This document shows positions 4,463-6,019 of a stretch of DNA of 6,019 nucleotides, piece after piece. How positions within the stretch are numbered: the stretch's first letter is position 1; every line of letters begins with the position of its first letter. The stretch is from Chloroflexota bacterium (GTDB lineage: Bacteria; Chloroflexota; Dehalococcoidia; Lucifugimonadales; VGZR01). Position numbers and translations under genes: made by a program. The stretch covers positions 1 to 6,019 of the forward strand of contig JAQBWG010000126.1 of NCBI GenBank assembly GCA_027625225.1. The letters are read 5' to 3'. The notes beneath the pieces are model-generated. The model was not told the origin of the DNA, did no database searches, and saw only the letters and a program-made list of their open reading frames with translations.

Positions 4463-6019
4463 ATGCCCCGTCGATACAACGTACGGTTTGAATCAAAACT
4501 TCCCATAAAAATGCGGGACGGCACCACCACCTACGCAGATGTATTCCGGCCCGCAGCACGTGGAAAATTCCCCGTTCTCCTCACCCGCACGCCCTACGAC
4601 AGAACCGGCGGCCACAGCAGAACCGGCACCCTCGACGGCGTCCGTGCGGCCATGGCCGGCTACGCCGTCGTTATACAGGACGTTCGCGGACGCTACAGTT
4701 CCGAAGGGCAGTTCAACCCCTTCCACCAGGAGATTGACGACGGGTACGATAGCGTCGAATGGGCAGGTGCCCAAGCCTGGAGCGACGGCAAAGTCGGCAT
4801 GTTCGGTGGCTCCTACGTCGGCGCCACCCAATGGCTCGCCGCTTCCTCTCAACCCTCCTCACTTAAAGCCATAACACCAGGTATCACCGCCTCCGACTAT
4901 CACGAAGGCTGGACATGGCAAGGCGGCGCTTTCGAGCTTAGCTTCAACCTCGGCTGGGCACTCACCCACTTCACCGCCGCCAACTATCCTCACCTCGTCA
5001 AACACGCGGGCAAAAAGAAAAGCGGCTTGAAGAAGTTAATCACCGAAATCGACAGGATGGACGAAAACTTCAAGTTCGCGCCCATGAAAGACTGGCCTGT
5101 GCTGAAAGATGGACTCGCCCCTTACTACTACGACTGGCTCAGCCATCCCGAATACGACGCTTACTGGAAGAAAGTCTCCATCGAAGAGTCGCACTCCAAG
5201 ATCAACGTCCCCGCCCTCAACTACGGCGGCTGGTACGACATCTTCCTTGGTGGCACCCTTCGCAACTACACGCACATGAAGAAATCCGGTGCAACTGCGA
5301 CCGCAAAAAAGGGCCAGCGCCTTCTCATCGGTGCATGGGTACATCCTGGCGCAGCGCCGGGCTTTGTAGGCGCGCCTGTAGGTGAACAATACTTCGGCGC
5401 CAATTCCTATTCGGGGATGATCGATATCCACGGCATCGAGCTTCGCTACTTCGATCACTTCCTCCGGGGGATGGACAACGGCGTCGCCGATGAAAAACCC
5501 GTTCGCATCTTCACCATGGGCACCAACGTTTGGCGGGAGGAAGACGACTGGCCCCTCAAACGGGCGAAGGACACCAAGTTCTTCCTGCGCAGCGGTGGCC
5601 GCGCCAACAGCTTCCACGGGGACGGAACCCTCAGCCAAGAGACACCCGGCGCAGAGCCGCCCGACGTCTTCCTCTACAACCCCTTGAACCCCGTACCCAC
5701 ACGAGGCGGCGGCCTGTGTTGTTTCGATTCGTTCGGAAACGCTGCCGGAGCCTTCGACCAGCTCGAAATCGAATCTCGGCCCGACGTTCTCGTCTACAGC
5801 ACACCGCCGTTAAAGCAGGATGTCGAGGTCACCGGCCCCATCACCGTCACCCTGTACGCCGCGTCATCCGCCAAGGACACCGACTTCACCGCAAAGCTCG
5901 TTGACGTCGGCCCGGACGACTGCTGCGCCATCAACCTTACCGATGGCATCATCCGCGCCCGCTACAAGACGCCACGGACGGCTGCGAAACTCATCGACCC
6001 CGGAAAGGTCTATGAGTAC
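4463..6019 (+). CDS. CocE/NonD family (S15-type) alpha/beta hydrolase, 3' end missing
   Basis: 519 codons are present and the frame is open at the window edge. Family members usually run about 550-620 residues, so only the end of the C-terminal domain is lost. The family includes cocaine esterase, glutaryl-7-ACA acylase and X-Pro dipeptidyl peptidase, which hydrolyse acyl esters or amides. The nucleophile is Ser117 in FGGSYVG, the acid is Asp259 in GGWYDIF, the base is probably His294 in GAWVHPG, and Tyr45 in RTPYDR suits the oxyanion hole. Ser117 and Asp259 fall at the same numbers as in Rhodococcus CocE (Ser117, Asp259, His287). By family structure, residues 1-145 and 240-350 form the hydrolase core, 146-240 a helical cap, and about 355 onward the jelly-roll domain, including NPVPTRGG (411-418 approx.) and the typical VTGPITVTLYA. 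No signal peptide is visible, so it is probably cytoplasmic. The substrate cannot be inferred. Its codons are richer in C at third positions than the minus-strand unit. Confidence 0.93.
   Translation, partial: MPRRYNVRFESKLPIKMRDGTTTYADVFRPAARGKFPVLLTRTPYDRTGGHSRTGTLDGVRAAMAGYAVVIQDVRGRYSSEGQFNPFHQEIDDGYDSVEWAGAQAWSDGKVGMFGGSYVGATQWLAASSQPSSLKAITPGITASDYHEGWTWQGGAFELSFNLGWALTHFTAANYPHLVKHAGKKKSGLKKLITEIDRMDENFKFAPMKDWPVLKDGLAPYYYDWLSHPEYDAYWKKVSIEESHSKINVPALNYGGWYDIFLGGTLRNYTHMKKSGATATAKKGQRLLIGAWVHPGAAPGFVGAPVGEQYFGANSYSGMIDIHGIELRYFDHFLRGMDNGVADEKPVRIFTMGTNVWREEDDWPLKRAKDTKFFLRSGGRANSFHGDGTLSQETPGAEPPDVFLYNPLNPVPTRGGGLCCFDSFGNAAGAFDQLEIESRPDVLVYSTPPLKQDVEVTGPITVTLYAASSAKDTDFTAKLVDVGPDDCCAINLTDGIIRARYKTPRTAAKLIDPGKVYEY

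Noticed and set aside
4493..5638. Long minus-strand frames of 119 and 200 residues opposite the hydrolase gene.
   Set aside because: They mirror the codon pattern of the plus-strand gene, have Gly/Val/Ala-rich shadow composition and lack ribosome sites. The plus-strand frame has full catalytic motifs.
1..6019. Search for CRISPR arrays, insertion-sequence ends, direct repeats or attachment sites.
   Set aside because: No regularly spaced repeats, transposase frames, terminal inverted repeats or target duplications were seen. The helix-turn-helix at 3982-4095 is transposase-like in fold but has no catalytic domain attached.

Overview
The window holds four protein-coding loci of a bacterium (AGGAGG-type ribosome sites, sigma70-like promoters, no introns) and a 69-base fragment of a fifth. 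Base composition is moderate, near 50-55% GC by eye. The lineage cannot be fixed from the sequence. A Chloroflexota (Dehalococcoidia/SAR202-like) origin is my best guess. It rests on a degenerate PilM-like domain, a bacterial HTH plus C2H2-finger protein and a CocE/NonD-type hydrolase occurring together, and it is inference only.

Layout. Positions 1-69 are the possible 3' end of an upstream gene. A good promoter (42-70) overlaps that gene's stop and drives glnII (128-1171, +), a complete type II (eukaryote-like) glutamine synthetase. A 26-base gap containing a hairpin separates glnII from a convergent minus-strand unit spanning 4176 down to 1198. That unit has two open segments in the SAME reading frame, separated by one TAG codon (3430-3432). 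The upstream segment (248 aa) carries a helix-turn-helix, a textbook C-x2-C-x12-H-x3-H zinc finger and an acidic tail. The downstream segment (719 aa from TTG) carries a long disordered region with repeated AF-x-RL-x-x-ER elements, a lysine-rich stretch and a C-terminal PilM-like actin fold with degenerate nucleotide motifs. Without the TAG it would be one 992-codon frame. A divergent regulatory region (4177-4462) follows, with a strong promoter and several dyads. A CocE/NonD (S15-type) alpha/beta hydrolase begins at 4463 and runs off the right edge.

The genes do not form an evident pathway. glnII assimilates ammonium, and the hydrolase cleaves an acyl ester or amide of unknown identity. The central unit is the unusual part: it looks like a DNA-binding head joined by a disordered linker to a pilus-type actin fold, interrupted by a single amber codon. 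The divergent arrangement makes control of both transcripts by the HTH/zinc-finger protein possible but unproven.
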